Origin: Bacteroidales bacterium UBA5536
GTDB lineage: Bacteria; Bacteroidota; Bacteroidia; Bacteroidales; F082
Assembly: GCA_002426795.1 (NCBI GenBank)
Contig: DINQ01000008.1
Coordinates: 248,001-312,000 of the forward strand
DNA length: 64,000 nucleotides
Reading direction: 5' to 3'
Each line of letters starts with the position of its first letter. Position 1 is the stretch's first letter. The notes under the pieces are model-generated. The model was given only the letters and a program-made list of their open reading frames with translations, did not search any database and was not told the origin of the DNA. A program made the translations under genes and the position numbers. Shown here piece by piece: positions 25,140-33,522 of this stretch.

Positions 25140-27035
25140 CTAATCTAGAATTAATAAGTGATTATTCGACGGATTCACATCCGGAATGATGTCAGAACCA
25201 AGTACAACTTCCCTGATCGGTTTTTGATGGTCAAAGGCTATGACAACTGTTTTTGGATTGATTTTCCAGACACTCGTTGGCTCACAAACACTTTGCTTTG
25301 TTCCATCAGTATATGTCACTTCCAAACAAACAGGCATGGGCAATCCACCGATGTTATCAATTACAATACGGTTGTCCTTTGTGAGCTTTACAACAGCCTG
25401 GTCAGCGTAGGCCAGATTAAAAAACCAGGGCTTAAAGAACCAGTCAAGTTCCTGGCCACTTGATGTTTCAAAGGCTGTAAAAAAATCAGTAGGGATAGGA
25501 TGCTTACCAGCCCAGTTCACCATATAAAAATGAAGTGCCTTTTTGAATTCCTGGGGCCCCAATGCATCCTGTAGAAAAGCATAAGCCATTGATGATCTGT
25601 TATATGAAGACATGCGCAGACTTCCATAATCGGCACCTAACAGGTAGCTTGGTGTAATCAACGGCACATCATTCTCTTTTCCTGCACCGTCTTGGTAGCG
25701 CTTGACAAGATACTGCAAATATTTCCGGTCAGGAAAAAGGCTATCCGACATTACCTGTGGCCATATTGAAGCCCAGCCCTCATCCATCCAGGCATATTTT
25801 TTTTCATTAATTCCCATGTAAAAAGGCATATAGGTATGGGCAATTTCATGAAAAGCCAGTCCAAAGGCACGTGCCGGATCATCCTCATCACCATTGTTGG
25901 TCATCATTGGGCTCTCCATTCCACCCGACTTTCGGCCATTGATAAAGACCGTCATTTTCGGATAAGGGAAAGCCAAGCCTGGTTCAAAACGCGACATATA
26001 ATCGATGCTTTGTCTGGCATCATTGATAACCTCCGGACCATGGAAACTTGTTACAGGATAAACTGATTGAATAAAAATCCTTTTATCATGCAGACTATCA
26101 ACAGTTAAGCCTACTTCGTCCCATTGGAAACCCCTCGCAACTGCAAAAGTAAAATCGGGTACATAATTTGCTGTATAATGAAACGTATTTGACTGATTTC
26201 CAGAGAATATATTTGAACTCTTATAATCATCCATACCGATGATCTGTATCGAAGTATTGGATTGTTTGGCCAGTAACATACGGTCGTTGATTTCTTTGGA
26301 AAATATCTCTGATTTGTTGGTTAAAAGTCCTGTAGCCCATACAATCCAATCTTTCGGAGCAGTAATCTTTACGTCATAATTACTGTAATCGCTATAGAAT
26401 TCAACACTGCCGTGGTAATTGATCATATCCCAGCCATCGATATCATCATACACTGCAACTTGTGGGTACCAATAAGCGATGAAATAGCTCGAATCTGAGT
26501 ATTTCCCCATACGCACAGGTCGTTTCACTGGGATTTCTATCTCCCACTTCATTTCTAATTTGATTGAATCTGATGGCAAGATTTTTTGGTGCAGATTTAT
26601 CACCGCCTTCGTTCCGCTGACGCGCCAATCTGAGTTTTTAGTGTAGAGCTCATCATTTAATTTCAGCAAGCTGATTTGTGTTCCTTCGTTGACACCTTCT
26701 ATTCCCAAATCCCAATCGCGGCTGTTTCCTTTTCTAAAAATATCCTGATAAAGGTTCAAAACAATTTGTTTTAAGGTATCGGGGCTGTTGTTGAAATACC
26801 AAATTGTTGCACTACCGCTGATCTTATCATCCGAAGGATTGAAAATGGCTTCGAGCTGATAATTTGCACTGTTTTGCCAGTAAAGCCTGCCAGGCACACC
26901 CTTTAATGTTCGGGATTGATCTGAGAGGGCCTTGAGCAAGTTTCGGTTTAAAAAATAATTGGAGTTTTGAGCTGATACGCCAAAAGTCATGGATAGGCTC
27001 GTAAAAACCAGCAATGTTAGCAGCAAATTCTTCAT
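25140..27035 (-). CDS. Exported M1 family metallopeptidase
   Basis: This 631-aa protein has a signal peptide (about 1-23) and the M1 peptidase architecture: an N-terminal beta-sandwich domain (about 45-240), a catalytic domain, and a helical C-terminus. The zinc site is HEIAH (H396, H400) with the third ligand E419 in WMDEGWA. The exopeptidase-type GxMEN motif is present as GGMESP. Such enzymes remove N-terminal residues from peptides in the periplasm. The start was moved to the ATG at 27035, because the longer frame begins at a TTG overlapping a promoter-like box. The C-terminal ~90 residues resemble the beta-sandwich found in Bacteroidota M1 homologues. Its neighbour is a T9SS-exported serine protease, suggesting a shared role in protein scavenging, which is inference. 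Confidence 0.9.
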   Translation of the reverse strand: MKNLLLTLLVFTSLSMTFGVSAQNSNYFLNRNLLKALSDQSRTLKGVPGRLYWQNSANYQLEAIFNPSDDKISGSATIWYFNNSPDTLKQIVLNLYQDIFRKGNSRDWDLGIEGVNEGTQISLLKLNDELYTKNSDWRVSGTKAVINLHQKILPSDSIKLEMKWEIEIPVKRPVRMGKYSDSSYFIAYWYPQVAVYDDIDGWDMINYHGSVEFYSDYSNYDVKITAPKDWIVWATGLLTNKSEIFSKEINDRMLLAKQSNTSIQIIGMDDYKSSNIFSGNQSNTFHYTANYVPDFTFAVARGFQWDEVGLTVDSLHDKRIFIQSVYPVTSFHGPEVINDARQSIDYMSRFEPGLAFPYPKMTVFINGRKSGGMESPMMTNNGDEDDPARAFGLAFHEIAHTYMPFYMGINEKKYAWMDEGWASIWPQVMSDSLFPDRKYLQYLVKRYQDGAGKENDVPLITPSYLLGADYGSLRMSSYNRSSMAYAFLQDALGPQEFKKALHFYMVNWAGKHPIPTDFFTAFETSSGQELDWFFKPWFFNLAYADQAVVKLTKDNRIVIDNIGGLPMPVCLEVTYTDGTKQSVCEPTSVWKINPKTVVIAFDHQKPIREVVLGSDIIPDVNPSNNHLLILD

Positions 27036-27054
27036 AGGATTCAAAATTAACCCC

Positions 27055-27062
27055 CAAAATTA
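27055..27062 (-). promoter_or_regulatory. -7 box TAATTTTG upstream of the M1 peptidase
   Basis: On the minus strand this matches TAnnTTTG, 19 bp before the revised ATG at 27035. A second copy of the same octamer at 27042-27049 is too close to the start to serve. Confidence 0.45.
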
Positions 27063-27133
27063 AGGAAATGCCGCTTATTCTTTTTCTGAATTGCGATGGA
27101 ATGTGTTATTTTGCATAAAATCTTTTAAAAAAA

Positions 27134-28492
27134 ATGCAAAGCATCAATCCATTCACCGGGAAAGTTATTGCCAGCTACAACGACCATACTCCAGAAGATG
27201 TTGGTTTGATCCTTCACAAAATGAACCAAGGATTTCAGCAATGGAGATCAGTTGACTTCGAAAAAAAAGCCAGTTTGCTCGACGACCTGGGCAACCTGCT
27301 GCTCAAACAAAAAGACCAGCTGGCAGCACTCATTACCCAGGAAATGGGTAAACCCATCAAAGAGTCCATTTCAGAAATTGAAAAATGTGCATGGCTTTGC
27401 AGGCATCATGTAACTCACGATGCATTGGGTATTTCTCCTCAAAGCATACAGACCGAAGCCAAATACAGTGGGGTACAATTTGAGCCAATTGGCATCATTT
27501 TCGCTATTATGCCCTGGAACTTCCCCTTTTGGCAGGTTTTCAGATTTGCTGTTCCAAACATCATGGCCGGAAATGTCGCCTTATTGAAGCATGCACCAAA
27601 TGTGTCAGGTTGTTCTCTAAAAATAGAAGCCTTGTTCCGTGAAGCTGGCTTTCCAGAAGATGTTTTCAGATCGATCATTCTGGATGCCAGTTTTGCAGAA
27701 GATGTGATTGCGCACAAGCACGTCAAAGGAGTTACAATTACTGGCAGTGCCCGGGCAGGCAGATCCGTTGCTGCCGCAGCGGGCCGACAGCTCAAAAAAG
27801 TAGTCCTTGAACTGGGCGGTTCAGATCCGCTCATCGTATTTGAAGATGCTGATCTGCAGGATTGCTGCACCTGCGCTGTCAATTCCCGTATGTTGAATGC
27901 GGGTCAGGTTTGTATAGCAGCGAAACGTTTTTTGGTTCACGAATCTATATTTGAGTCATTTACGAACCAATTAAGGGAAGCATACGAATCCTTACTACTC
28001 GGTGATCCTGCGCAGGATTTTACACAGATTGGTCCGATGGCAAGACCTGATTTATGCGATGAAATAGAGCGCCAGGTCGACGAATCGGTCAGCATGGGAG
28101 CCAAAATTTTGGCTGGTGGCAAAAGATGGGAAGAAAATGATGCATTTTATATGCCTACCTTATTGGTGAATGTAAGCAGGAATATGCCTGTTTACAAGGA
28201 AGAAACATTTGGTCCAGTTGCTGTGGTTATACCCTTTAGCACCAAAGAAGAAGCGCTCAATTTAGCCAACGACACAGTTTATGGCTTGGGCGCGAGTGTT
28301 TGGACAACAAACGAAGCGACTGCCAGGTGGATGGTCGACAGGCTTGAAGCAGGTGCAGTTTTTGTTAATTCCACGACAAAATCAGATCCAAGATTGCCAT
28401 TTGGTGGCACCAAACAATCGGGTTTCGGCCGCGAACTTTCCCCATTTGGTGTGAGAGAATTTTTAAACCTCAAAACAGTTTGGTTCCAATGA
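27134..28492 (+). CDS. NAD(P)-dependent aldehyde dehydrogenase (succinate-semialdehyde dehydrogenase type)
   Basis: This 452-aa aldehyde dehydrogenase oxidises an aldehyde to its acid through a thiohemiacetal on a cysteine. Catalytic residues are visible: N129 in MPWNFPFW, general base E226 in LELGGSDP, and nucleophile C260 in NAGQVCIAAKR. The cofactor-binding segment TGSARAGR (203-210) and ETFGPVAVV are also present. Sequence style and length match the YneI/GabD-type succinate-semialdehyde dehydrogenases. The stop overlaps the trmD start, so the enzyme is co-transcribed with the tRNA methyltransferase and possibly with rplS. The substrate assignment is family-level only. Confidence 0.88.
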   Translation: MQSINPFTGKVIASYNDHTPEDVGLILHKMNQGFQQWRSVDFEKKASLLDDLGNLLLKQKDQLAALITQEMGKPIKESISEIEKCAWLCRHHVTHDALGISPQSIQTEAKYSGVQFEPIGIIFAIMPWNFPFWQVFRFAVPNIMAGNVALLKHAPNVSGCSLKIEALFREAGFPEDVFRSIILDASFAEDVIAHKHVKGVTITGSARAGRSVAAAAGRQLKKVVLELGGSDPLIVFEDADLQDCCTCAVNSRMLNAGQVCIAAKRFLVHESIFESFTNQLREAYESLLLGDPAQDFTQIGPMARPDLCDEIERQVDESVSMGAKILAGGKRWEENDAFYMPTLLVNVSRNMPVYKEETFGPVAVVIPFSTKEEALNLANDTVYGLGASVWTTNEATARWMVDRLEAGAVFVNSTTKSDPRLPFGGTKQSGFGRELSPFGVREFLNLKTVWFQ

Positions 28493-29187
28493 TGCACATC
28501 GATATCATCACCATTTTCCCTGAGATGTTTCAGGGTCCTTTTTCTGAATCCATCATCAAAAGAGCCATTCAGAAAGAACTGGTAGAAATTGACATTCATA
28601 ATCTGCGAGATTATAGCACTGACAAACACAAAAAAGTAGATGACTATGCTTTTTCGGGTGGTGCAGGCATGGTGATGATGATTGAACCCGTAGATAGGTG
28701 TATCTCGGCCCTGAAAGAAAAGCGTGCATACAATGAAATTATATACATGAGCCCAGATGGAGAATTGCTCGACCAACCACTTTGCAATCAGCTTTCTTTG
28801 GTTCAGAACTTCGTGCTACTGTGCGGGCACTATAAAGGTATAGACGAGCGCATACGCGAACATTTGGTGACGCGAGAAATTTCAATCGGTAATTATGTTC
28901 TTTCCGGAGGAGAATTGGCTGCAGCCGTACTAACTGACAGTTTGGTACGGCTTGTTCCTGGCGTACTCAACGATGAAACCTCTGCCCTATCCGATTCATT
29001 TCAGGATGGTTTGGTTTCTCCTCCAGTTTATACGCGACCAAGGAATTACAAGGGCTGGCATATACCTGAAATTCTATTGTCTGGAAATGAACGTCTTATT
29101 GATGAATGGAAGCTTGAACAAGCCATGGACAGAACGCAAAAAAAAAGACCAGAACTATTTTCAAAACTCAAAAAAAAGAAGGATTAG
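28492..29187 (+). CDS. trmD: tRNA (guanine-N1-)-methyltransferase
   Basis: This protein of about 231 aa catalyses SAM-dependent methylation of G37 in tRNAs that read CNN codons, preventing frameshifting. It is a SPOUT enzyme: the N-terminus is IDIITIFPEMF, and the trefoil-knot SAM site is in LLCGHYKGIDERI and SIGNYVLSGGELAA. The conserved RPRNYKGWHIPEILLSGN-type segment follows (here TRPRNYKGWHIPEIL). Either ATG at 28489 or 28492 may be the start; both overlap the aldehyde dehydrogenase stop. The second gives the usual M-x-I-D-I-I-T beginning. It is followed by rplS, the conserved trmD-rplS order. rimM and rpsP, often upstream in other phyla, are absent here. Confidence 0.95.
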   Translation: MHIDIITIFPEMFQGPFSESIIKRAIQKELVEIDIHNLRDYSTDKHKKVDDYAFSGGAGMVMMIEPVDRCISALKEKRAYNEIIYMSPDGELLDQPLCNQLSLVQNFVLLCGHYKGIDERIREHLVTREISIGNYVLSGGELAAAVLTDSLVRLVPGVLNDETSALSDSFQDGLVSPPVYTRPRNYKGWHIPEILLSGNERLIDEWKLEQAMDRTQKKRPELFSKLKKKKD

Positions 29188-29209
29188 TTTTTTAAATCAA
29201 TAATATTTG

Positions 29210-29217
29210 TATATTTG
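29210..29217 (+). promoter_or_regulatory. -7 box TATATTTG upstream of rplS
   Basis: This matches TAnnTTTG, 44 bp before the rplS ATG. Additional transcription of rplS independent of trmD is therefore likely. Confidence 0.55.
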
Positions 29218-29261
29218 CACTCATTTTTGAGTTTAGCACTCCAATTAATATCTATCAGAAA

Positions 29262-29615
29262 ATGAGCAAGAACGCTATTATTCAGTTTGTAGAGGATCAG
29301 GTTGCCATCAAGGAATTCCCGAGATTTAAAGCAGGTGATACCATCACTGTTACTTATAAAATCATTGAAGGAAATAAAGAAAGACTTCAGAAGTTTCAGG
29401 GTGTTGTTTTGCAACGCGTTGGTGAAGGTCCAAAAGCTACTTTTACCGTCAGGAAAATTTCAAACAACATTGGTGTTGAAAGAATTTTCCCGGTAGCTTC
29501 ACCTTTTATTGAAGAAATTGAAGTAAACAAGGTAGGTTCTGTAAGAAGAGCCCGTATTTTCTATCTACGTGGTCTGCGTGGTAAGAAAGCCAGAATTAAA
29601 GAAGCAAGACGTTAA
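29262..29615 (+). CDS. rplS: 50S ribosomal protein L19
   Basis: This 117-aa protein is the L19 component of the large ribosomal subunit, which sits at the interface with the 30S subunit. Diagnostic segments are FKAGDTITVTYKIIEGNKERLQ, FQGVVLQRVG, ATFTVRKISNNIGVERIFP and the basic C-terminus RRARIFYLRGLRGKKARIKE. The length is typical. It has a promoter-like box of its own, lies 74 bp after trmD, and is followed by a strong hairpin terminator shared with the convergent rlmB gene. Confidence 0.98.
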   Translation: MSKNAIIQFVEDQVAIKEFPRFKAGDTITVTYKIIEGNKERLQKFQGVVLQRVGEGPKATFTVRKISNNIGVERIFPVASPFIEEIEVNKVGSVRRARIFYLRGLRGKKARIKEARR

Positions 29616-29638
29616 TATACAACTTATTAGCTTGAGTA

Positions 29639-29675
29639 AGTCCTGGTGCATTTGCATCAGGACTTTCTTTGTTTA
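29639..29675 (+). terminator. Intrinsic terminator after rplS
   Basis: A 12-bp inverted repeat (arms 29639-29650 and 29653-29664, one G-T pair) is followed by a T-rich run TTTCTTTGTTT. It lies between the convergent rplS and rlmB genes. Confidence 0.75.
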
Positions 29676-30428
29676 TGGCTGATTCTGCAACCTTTGTCTT
29701 ACAATTTCGAAACAGGCGATGCCAGTCGCCACAGATACATTCAACGAATCAATCTGGCCAGGCATGGGTATACTTAAATGATAATCTGCCTTTTTCAGGT
29801 AAGCCTCCGAAACGCCATCTTCTTCCGAACCCATGATCAGGGCAATTGGACCGGTGAGCGGTGTTTCCCATAAAATGCTGCTGCTTTTTTCACTAACTGC
29901 TGCAATAGTTAATCCGCTTTCTTTCAGGAAATCCAGTGTTGTTTTCAGGTTGTCTGTTCGGCAAACATTGATATGAGCCAAAGCGCCGGCAGAGGTTTTT
30001 ACTGCATCTGCATTGATGAGGGCAGAACCCCGTGATGGGATCAAAATCGCATCAGCGCCTGCAGCATAGGCTGTGCGGGCAATTGCGCCAAAATTACGCA
30101 CATCGGTTACTCGGTCGAGTACCACAACAAATGGCATTCTGCCAGCTTCATAGATCATTGGTATGAGCTGTTCAATCAACTGATATACTACTGGTGAGAT
30201 AAATGCGATAACACCCTGATGATTTTTCCTTGTGATGCGATGAAGTTTGTCTATGGGAACCTGCTGCAAAGGGATGTTCAGCTTTCGTGACAGCGCTACA
30301 ATTTCATTAGTCTGAGGCGATTTTGAAGTTGAACTCAACAAAATTTTTTCTATTTCCTTACCCGACTGTATTGCCTCCAAAACAGGATGTTGCCCAAAAA
30401 CAAATCCTGTGTTATCGCCTTTTTCCAT
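29673..30428 (-). CDS. rlmB: 23S rRNA 2'-O-methyltransferase (TrmH/SpoU family, RlmB-like)
   Basis: This protein of about 251 aa has an N-terminal substrate-binding domain (VFGQHPVLEAIQSG) and a SpoU/SPOUT catalytic domain. The three SpoU motifs are VVVLDRVTDVRNFGAIARTA, ALIMGSEEDGVS and IPMPGQIDSLNVSVATGIA. RlmB methylates G2251 of 23S rRNA, and that function is inferred from the whole-length similarity. The start is placed at the ATG at 30428, because a -7 box (30446-30453) lies between it and the upstream TTG at 30461. It converges on rplS. A different TrmH-family target cannot be excluded. Confidence 0.88.
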   Translation of the reverse strand: MEKGDNTGFVFGQHPVLEAIQSGKEIEKILLSSTSKSPQTNEIVALSRKLNIPLQQVPIDKLHRITRKNHQGVIAFISPVVYQLIEQLIPMIYEAGRMPFVVVLDRVTDVRNFGAIARTAYAAGADAILIPSRGSALINADAVKTSAGALAHINVCRTDNLKTTLDFLKESGLTIAAVSEKSSSILWETPLTGPIALIMGSEEDGVSEAYLKKADYHLSIPMPGQIDSLNVSVATGIACFEIVRQRLQNQP

Positions 30429-30445
30429 TTTTCTGATTTTGCCGA

Positions 30446-30453
30446 CAAAGTTA
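30446..30453 (-). promoter_or_regulatory. -7 box TAACTTTG upstream of rlmB
   Basis: On the minus strand this matches TAnnTTTG, 17 bp before the ATG at 30428. It supports that start choice. Confidence 0.5.
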
Positions 30454-30561
30454 GCAAACAATTAGCACTGTTTTCATTCAACATAAAGTGAGAAAAAACC
30501 GTGAAAAAGATTTGTTTTGCAACAAATTTGTAAATTGCTTTCAAAATCAAATATCCCGACC

Positions 30562-31365
30562 ATGAAAAAAGAACTTTCAGGCATGCTAATACTTATTTTA
30601 TTCCTGATTTCGTCTGGTGTTATGGGCCAAAATTACGTGCAGGCCGAGCCACGGGCAGGGATCTCAGCGACTAAATTTTTCTTGCAACAGCACATGGAAT
30701 ACCCACCCGACTTATTGGCAAAATCAATAAGTGGAAATGTTAAAGTCGCCCTCGACATCGATAAAAATGGCAATAGTAGTAATTATCACATTATCAGCAG
30801 CTTTGACGAGAAAGCTTCAACTGAGGCGATCCGCCTGGTAAAGAAAATCTTATGGAATCCAGCTACAATGAATGGCATAACGATTGATGATGAGGCAAAG
30901 ATTCAAGTGAAATTCAATGCCCGTCAATACAAACGACAATTGCATAACAAGTCGCAAATAAGTGATACGGAAGTCGAATTTCCTGTTGCCAAATCTGGAC
31001 ATATTTATAAATTTGCCGCCGCCAATCATGCCCCAAAGCCGTTTATCGCAAGTGGAAAAAATATTTATCAATATATCAACGACCAGCTCAAATACCCCGA
31101 ACAGGCCTTTGCCCTCAATATTGAAGGCGATGTGGAATTGGAATTTGTGGTTGAAGAAAATGGATTGCCATCGAATATTTACGTTCAGAAATCTGTTGGA
31201 GGTGGTTGTGATAACGAAGCCATCAGAATTTTGCAAACGATAACGTGGATTCCGGCTGTGGCAAACGATAGCATCGTCAGGTGTCAGACCAACTTGAAAA
31301 TATCTTTTAGGCTGGGTGACAAAAAGCAGCAATCAATTCCAAACCGACAAGGAAGTAGTTTCTAA
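30562..31365 (+). CDS. Exported protein with two TonB C-terminal-type domains
   Basis: This 267-aa protein has a signal peptide (about 1-22, ending GVMGQ) and two repeats of the TonB_C fold. The first is around residues 45-115 (ISGNVKVALDIDKNGNSS, then ILWNPATMNGI). The second is around 185-255 (YPEQAFALNIEGDVELEFVV, then ITWIPAVANDS). In Bacteroidota, periplasmic proteins with TonB_C domains outside classical TonB are common; they lack an N-terminal cytoplasmic anchor and a proline-rich spacer and may mediate envelope contacts. The ATG at 30562 gives a clean signal peptide. It sits 17 bp before a DUF3078 outer-membrane gene with which it may be co-transcribed. An energy-transducing role is doubtful without a membrane helix. 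Confidence 0.8.
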   Translation: MKKELSGMLILILFLISSGVMGQNYVQAEPRAGISATKFFLQQHMEYPPDLLAKSISGNVKVALDIDKNGNSSNYHIISSFDEKASTEAIRLVKKILWNPATMNGITIDDEAKIQVKFNARQYKRQLHNKSQISDTEVEFPVAKSGHIYKFAAANHAPKPFIASGKNIYQYINDQLKYPEQAFALNIEGDVELEFVVEENGLPSNIYVQKSVGGGCDNEAIRILQTITWIPAVANDSIVRCQTNLKISFRLGDKKQQSIPNRQGSSF

Positions 31366-31382
31366 CCATTAATAAATCCAAT

Positions 31383-32297
31383 ATGAAAAAATTTACCTTT
31401 ATCATTGTGTCACTTTTCTTACTCGCACAGCTAAGCTTCGCACAAGAAGAAACGCCTAAAAACTGGACTTCAAACGGAACAGTCGGACTTAACTTTTCAC
31501 AGAGTTACCTTTCGAACTGGGCAGCTGGTGGCGACAACGCGCTCAATTGGCAGGGTATCCTGAACTATAGTATCAATTACGCCAAAAACAAAGAAAAGTG
31601 GGAGAATGGCATAGCCTTTAAACTGGGATACAGTCATTTAGGTGACGCAAAGCCCATTAAAACTGACGACCAGATCGAGTTGAACTCTCTTTATGGTTAC
31701 AAGGCCAGCGAAAAGCTCTTTTATAGTCTTGCATTTTCTTTCAAGTCGCAGTTTGCCGAAGGATTTGATTATAAAAATGATTCCACTACACCCATTTCAA
31801 AATTCCTCGCCCCGGGCTATATCACCTTAGGTATTGGTATGGAATGGGTACCTTCAAAAATATTCTCGCTCAACTTTAGTCCTCTTACTGGCAGAATTAC
31901 CATAGTTAACGACCAGGATTTGGCTGATGCAGGTGCATTTGGAGTAGATAAGGCAACCTACGATGCTACAACAGGTGCTAAGCTTACCGATGGAAAGACC
32001 AGCCGATTTGAATTTGGTTCGAAAGTGAGTGCAAAACTAAATGTGGATATCGCGCCAAATGTCAACTTTTCATCTAAACTTGAGCTATTCAGTGATTATC
32101 TGAACAACCCGCAAAATATTGATATTGATTGGCAAAACCTCATCACGATGAAAGTTAATAGCTGGCTTAATGCCAATATATCTGCAAACATGATCTATGA
32201 CGACAACATTAATATCACCGACAAAGATGGCAAGGTTGGCCCGCGTTTACAGTTTAAGGAAGTATTGAGTTTGGGACTTTCATACAATTTCAAATAA
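31383..32297 (+). CDS. DUF3078 family outer-membrane protein
   Basis: This 304-aa protein has a signal peptide (about 1-20, LSFAQ). The conserved DUF3078 opening follows (NWTSNGTVGLNFSQSYLSNW, AAGGDNALNWQG). Alternating hydrophobic strands, such as IAFKLGYSHLGD, LFYSLAFSFKSQF and LSLGLSYNFK at the very end, indicate a beta-barrel with an aromatic C-terminus. The function of the family is unknown. It probably resides in the outer membrane. It is placed between a TonB_C protein and a phosphodiesterase, and no operon partner gives a functional clue. Confidence 0.85.
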   Translation: MKKFTFIIVSLFLLAQLSFAQEETPKNWTSNGTVGLNFSQSYLSNWAAGGDNALNWQGILNYSINYAKNKEKWENGIAFKLGYSHLGDAKPIKTDDQIELNSLYGYKASEKLFYSLAFSFKSQFAEGFDYKNDSTTPISKFLAPGYITLGIGMEWVPSKIFSLNFSPLTGRITIVNDQDLADAGAFGVDKATYDATTGAKLTDGKTSRFEFGSKVSAKLNVDIAPNVNFSSKLELFSDYLNNPQNIDIDWQNLITMKVNSWLNANISANMIYDDNINITDKDGKVGPRLQFKEVLSLGLSYNFK

Positions 32298-32299
32298 GC

Positions 32300-32803
32300 G
32301 TGCGAAAAATAGGTTTGCTTTCAGACACCCATGGATTCATTCATCCACGGGTGTTTGATTTTTTTAGCCAATGTGATGAAGTCTGGCATGCAGGTGATAT
32401 AGGTTCAGTAGAAGCGGCCCAGAAACTCATTGAATTTAAACCCTTACGTGCGGTTTATGGCAATATCGACGATCATCATCTACGTGCAATGTTCTCTGAG
32501 AGACTGGTGTTTTCTGTTGAAAATGTGAAAATTTTTATGACGCACATTGGGGGTTATCCGGGGAATTACGCCCATGGAATCAAACAAGATTTGCTTCACA
32601 ATCGACCCAAACTGTTTGTTTGCGGACATTCCCACATTCTAAAAGTAATGCCCGATCCCAGGTTAAATTTACTGCACATCAATCCGGGGGCAGCTGGCAT
32701 GCATGGATTTCATCAGAAAATCACCTTACTAAGGTTTCACATAGATGATGAAAAAATCCAGGAAATGGAAATTTTAGAAATAGATCGGAATAAATCTCTT
32801 TAA
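32300..32803 (+). CDS. Metallophosphoesterase (YfcE/MJ0936 family)
   Basis: This 167-aa calcineurin-like phosphodiesterase has metal-binding motifs SDTHG (residues 8-12), HAGDIGS, VYGNIDDHH, and MTHIGGYPG with CGHSH and HINPGA. All ligands of the binuclear metal site are visible, so it should hydrolyse phosphodiesters in the cytosol. The natural substrate of this family is not settled. The start is GTG at 32300, 2 bp after the previous stop. Its stop codon overlaps the stop of the convergent DUF4293 gene. Confidence 0.9.
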   Translation: MRKIGLLSDTHGFIHPRVFDFFSQCDEVWHAGDIGSVEAAQKLIEFKPLRAVYGNIDDHHLRAMFSERLVFSVENVKIFMTHIGGYPGNYAHGIKQDLLHNRPKLFVCGHSHILKVMPDPRLNLLHINPGAAGMHGFHQKITLLRFHIDDEKIQEMEILEIDRNKSL

Positions 32804-33270
32804 CGCAACCGGTCAGCTGAGCGGATTAGTTTGATATCGCTTTTAATGGCACGCATCGCCAGCAATAAAAAAACCAGGTGAATGAGTGGCAAGAAAACAC
32901 CCAGCTGAAATTCAGCACTAGCTTGCGTGGCTTTCGCAAAAGCGTCGGTAAAAAACAGAAAAACCAGGCCAACGAACAATAAATCGAGTATTACTGTAAA
33001 CTGAATAACTTTTACCTGCTGTTGCATTTTTTTATACATAAAAATCGTTGCTAATGGCATGATTACTAGCAAGGCAGTAATAATCGTCAATGGCATCAGG
33101 AAGTATGGGCCAAACAATGGTTCACCCGAAGGTACAAAGTTTTTCACATAATACACAAAAACTTCAACCGAATGGAAGTTGCCAAAATAACTGGCCAGTG
33201 GGAAAAAGAACAACAAAATAGCCGCAATTGCCGCCAAAAACAGAAAAATTGATTGAATTCTTTGTATCAT
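32800..33270 (-). CDS. DUF4293 family membrane protein
   Basis: This 156-aa protein begins MIQRIQSIFL and has four predicted membrane helices (about 5-25, 55-75, 85-107 and 118-140), the layout of DUF4293. The family is restricted to Bacteroidota and has no established function. The C-terminus is basic and cytosolic. It is divergent from rho, as is common in this phylum, and its stop overlaps that of the phosphoesterase gene. Confidence 0.88.
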   Translation of the reverse strand: MIQRIQSIFLFLAAIAAILLFFFPLASYFGNFHSVEVFVYYVKNFVPSGEPLFGPYFLMPLTIITALLVIMPLATIFMYKKMQQQVKVIQFTVILDLLFVGLVFLFFTDAFAKATQASAEFQLGVFLPLIHLVFLLLAMRAIKSDIKLIRSADRLR

Positions 33271-33298
33271 AAATTAGGAATGCTTAACTTTGAGCCAG

Positions 33299-33306
33299 CA
33301 AAGATA
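33299..33306 (-). promoter_or_regulatory. -7 box TATCTTTG upstream of the DUF4293 gene
   Basis: On the minus strand this matches TAnnTTTG, 28 bp before the ATG at 33270. Confidence 0.45.
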
Positions 33307-33383
33307 ATTAATCCGCACCTTTGAGGCTAAATAAACCCAAGCAGATTTATTAAAAAATATGTTAGCATTTCATTAATGTTATG

Positions 33384-33391
33384 TATATTTG
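33384..33391 (+). promoter_or_regulatory. -7 box TATATTTG upstream of rho
   Basis: This matches TAnnTTTG and lies 131 bp before the rho ATG. It implies a long 5' leader, which would fit autoregulated termination of rho but is not proven. Confidence 0.45.
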
Positions 33392-33522
33392 CATCGCTTA
33401 TTAAAGGAATCCCGGAACACTTATTTTTTCTTGCGTTATAGTTGTCGTGTTCTGTTATTGCTATTCGCATTCAAACCACAAAGAGATACACACCCAATTT
33501 ATTTACTTAAAAAGAATTCCAA